Origin: Alphaproteobacteria bacterium
Lineage (GTDB): Bacteria; Pseudomonadota; Alphaproteobacteria; BOG-932; Roseiterribacteraceae
DNA: 6,091 nt
NCBI GenBank assembly: GCA_903970575.1
Contig: CAJCJC010000054.1
Location: 1 to 6,091 of the forward strand
Reading direction: 5' to 3'
Both the position numbers and the translations under genes were made by a program. Numbering within the stretch: position 1 is the first letter of the stretch; every line of letters starts with the position of its first letter. The notes beneath the pieces are model-generated. The model did not search any database and had not been told where the DNA came from. It saw only the letters and a list, made by a program, of their open reading frames with translations. Positions 4,843 through 6,091 of the stretch are shown piece after piece.

Positions 4843-6091
4843 CAATCCCTTTCGCTGGCTGGAATACGCCGTCTTCATCGCGCTCGTGGTCGGCCTGGCC
4901 TGGCCGGTGGGCCTTTATCTGGCGCGGGTTTTCGAGCGGAAGCCCACCTTCCTGGATCCCGCGTTGCGGCCCCTCGAGGCGCTGCTGTATCGGGCGTTCG
5001 GGGTCCGGCGGGACCAGGAGATGTCGCCCGCCGCCTACATGCTCTGCTTCCTGCTGTTCAGCGCGGTGGGCGCGGTGGCGTTGTTCGCCCTCCTGATGCT
5101 GCAGAGCTGGCTGCCGGGCGGGCCAGCCGACAAATACCTGATCACGCCGATGACGCCGGACCTTGCGGCGAATACCGCGATTAGCTTCGCCACGACCACG
5201 ACCTGGCAGGCCTATGGCGGCGAAACGACGCTGCGCTACCTGACACAGGCGGTCGGCCTGGTGTCCCAGAACTTTCTTGCGGGCGCCGCGGGCCTGGCGG
5301 TGGGGATCGCGTTCATCCGCGGCTTCTCGCGCTCGGGCTCCGCCACCCTGGGCAGCTTCTGGGTGGATGTCGTCCGCGCCACTCTCTGGGTGCTGCTGCC
5401 GGCGGCGCTGGTGGGGAGTCTATTCGTCATCTGGCAGGGCGTCCCGCTGAACCTTGCGTCCTATACGGAGGTACACACGCTCGAAGGCGGGGCCCAGATC
5501 ATTGCCCAGGGGCCCGTGGCCGTGCTGGAGTTTATCAAGAATCTGGGTACGAACGGGGGCGGCTTCTTTAACGCCAACGGCGCCCATCCTTATGAGAACC
5601 CGACGCCGTTGGTCAGCTTCGTGGCGTTGCTGGCGATCGCGGTTCCGCCCGCATCGCTGACAATCACCTTCGGGAAGATGACCGGCCGGATGCGCGCGGG
5701 CTTGGCGCTGCTTGGCGTCATGGTCGCCCTTTTCGTCGGCGGCCTCGCCATCGCCGATCGCGCCGAGGCGGCCCCTCCGCCCCAGTTCGCGGGCGAGCAT
5801 CTCGTCGGCGGGAATATGGAGGGCAAGGAGGCGCGCTTCGGGGTCGGGGATTCCGTCCTCGCCGCCGTGGTCACCTCGAACGGCGCCACCGGGTCCTACA
5901 ATTCGATGCACGACTCCTACCAGCCCATGGGCGTGGCGATCCCCCTGTTGAACATGCTGCTGGGCGAGTTGATCTTCGGCGGCCTGGGGACGGGCCTCTA
6001 CAGCATGGTCATGACCGCCCTGATCGCGGTGTTCCTGGGCGGGCTTATGGTTGGGCGAACCCCCGCCTATCTCGGCAAGCGAATCACCGCC
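4832..6091 (+). CDS. kdpA: KdpA, K+-translocating subunit (3' end beyond window)
   Basis: KdpA is the channel-like subunit of the Kdp pump, an inner-membrane protein of the SKT family that selects K+ with four filter loops. The frame is open from ATG 4832 to the right edge, giving 420 residues of roughly 560-600 expected. Three filter loops are visible: TTTTWQAYGGE (121-131), LGTNGGGFFNANGAHPYENP (238-257) and TSNGATGSYNSMHDS (348-362). The fourth and the last helices lie outside. NMEGKEARFG (about 329-338) and GRTPAYLGKRI near the edge are also family blocks. The first loop reads TTTTW where Escherichia coli, as I recall, has TNTNW, and the third loop differs from the common TAASCGA(V/I)xAMHDS form. 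Together these suggest a divergent KdpA clade. The start overlaps the end of kdpC by 11 bp and lacks a strong ribosome site, which implies translational coupling. kdpB is presumably downstream but is not seen. Confidence 0.96.
   Translation, partial: MPADNPFRWLEYAVFIALVVGLAWPVGLYLARVFERKPTFLDPALRPLEALLYRAFGVRRDQEMSPAAYMLCFLLFSAVGAVALFALLMLQSWLPGGPADKYLITPMTPDLAANTAISFATTTTWQAYGGETTLRYLTQAVGLVSQNFLAGAAGLAVGIAFIRGFSRSGSATLGSFWVDVVRATLWVLLPAALVGSLFVIWQGVPLNLASYTEVHTLEGGAQIIAQGPVAVLEFIKNLGTNGGGFFNANGAHPYENPTPLVSFVALLAIAVPPASLTITFGKMTGRMRAGLALLGVMVALFVGGLAIADRAEAAPPPQFAGEHLVGGNMEGKEARFGVGDSVLAAVVTSNGATGSYNSMHDSYQPMGVAIPLLNMLLGELIFGGLGTGLYSMVMTALIAVFLGGLMVGRTPAYLGKRITA

Noticed and set aside
5420..5911. 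Minus-strand open frame of 163 codons
   Set aside because: It is antisense to kdpA, whose filter motifs are intact. The residues are low in complexity and typical of antisense to a membrane protein.

Overview
The base composition is GC-rich and the content is Gram-negative: an outer-membrane beta-barrel, a Kdp potassium ATPase and BrnT/BrnA-type toxin-antitoxin remnants. This fits a proteobacterium, most likely an alphaproteobacterium of the Hyphomicrobiales. That placement is inference from composition and gene style; no marker gene is present.

Left part (1-2302), an accessory island. It opens with the 5' part of a BrnA-like antitoxin gene on the minus strand, cut by the window edge. Four plus-strand paralogues of one small unrecognised protein of 110-112 residues follow, at 307, 719, 1492 and 1866. 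Between copies 2 and 3 lies a collapsed toxin-antitoxin operon. Its BrnT toxin has lost its middle and is frameshifted, and its CopG-like antitoxin has lost the ribbon-helix-helix core. A second, truncated copy of the BrnA-like 5' end abuts the stop codon of copy 4, so a direct repeat of about 98 bp brackets the paralogue array. Shared leaders and tails show that the array grew by duplication and recombination. Copy 3 has ATA where its sisters have ATG. Copies 2 and 4 are about 92% identical in DNA except for a seven-codon patch where nearly half the bases differ.

Middle part (2303-2540). No gene is seen. A featureless stretch is followed by an AT-rich promoter-like region with a spaced 9-bp direct repeat.

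Right part (2541-6091), potassium uptake. An outer-membrane porin of the OmpL-like beta-barrel type (bbp2 family) is followed after 115 bp by kdpC. kdpC overlaps kdpA by 11 bp, and kdpA runs off the right edge. This order is unlike the usual kdp(F)ABC, since kdpC comes first. KdpA also carries a variant first selectivity-filter loop. The likely logic is that the porin admits solute across the outer membrane while KdpA and KdpC, with KdpB presumably beyond the edge, drive high-affinity K+ import across the inner membrane. The porin's role in K+ supply is inferred from position only.
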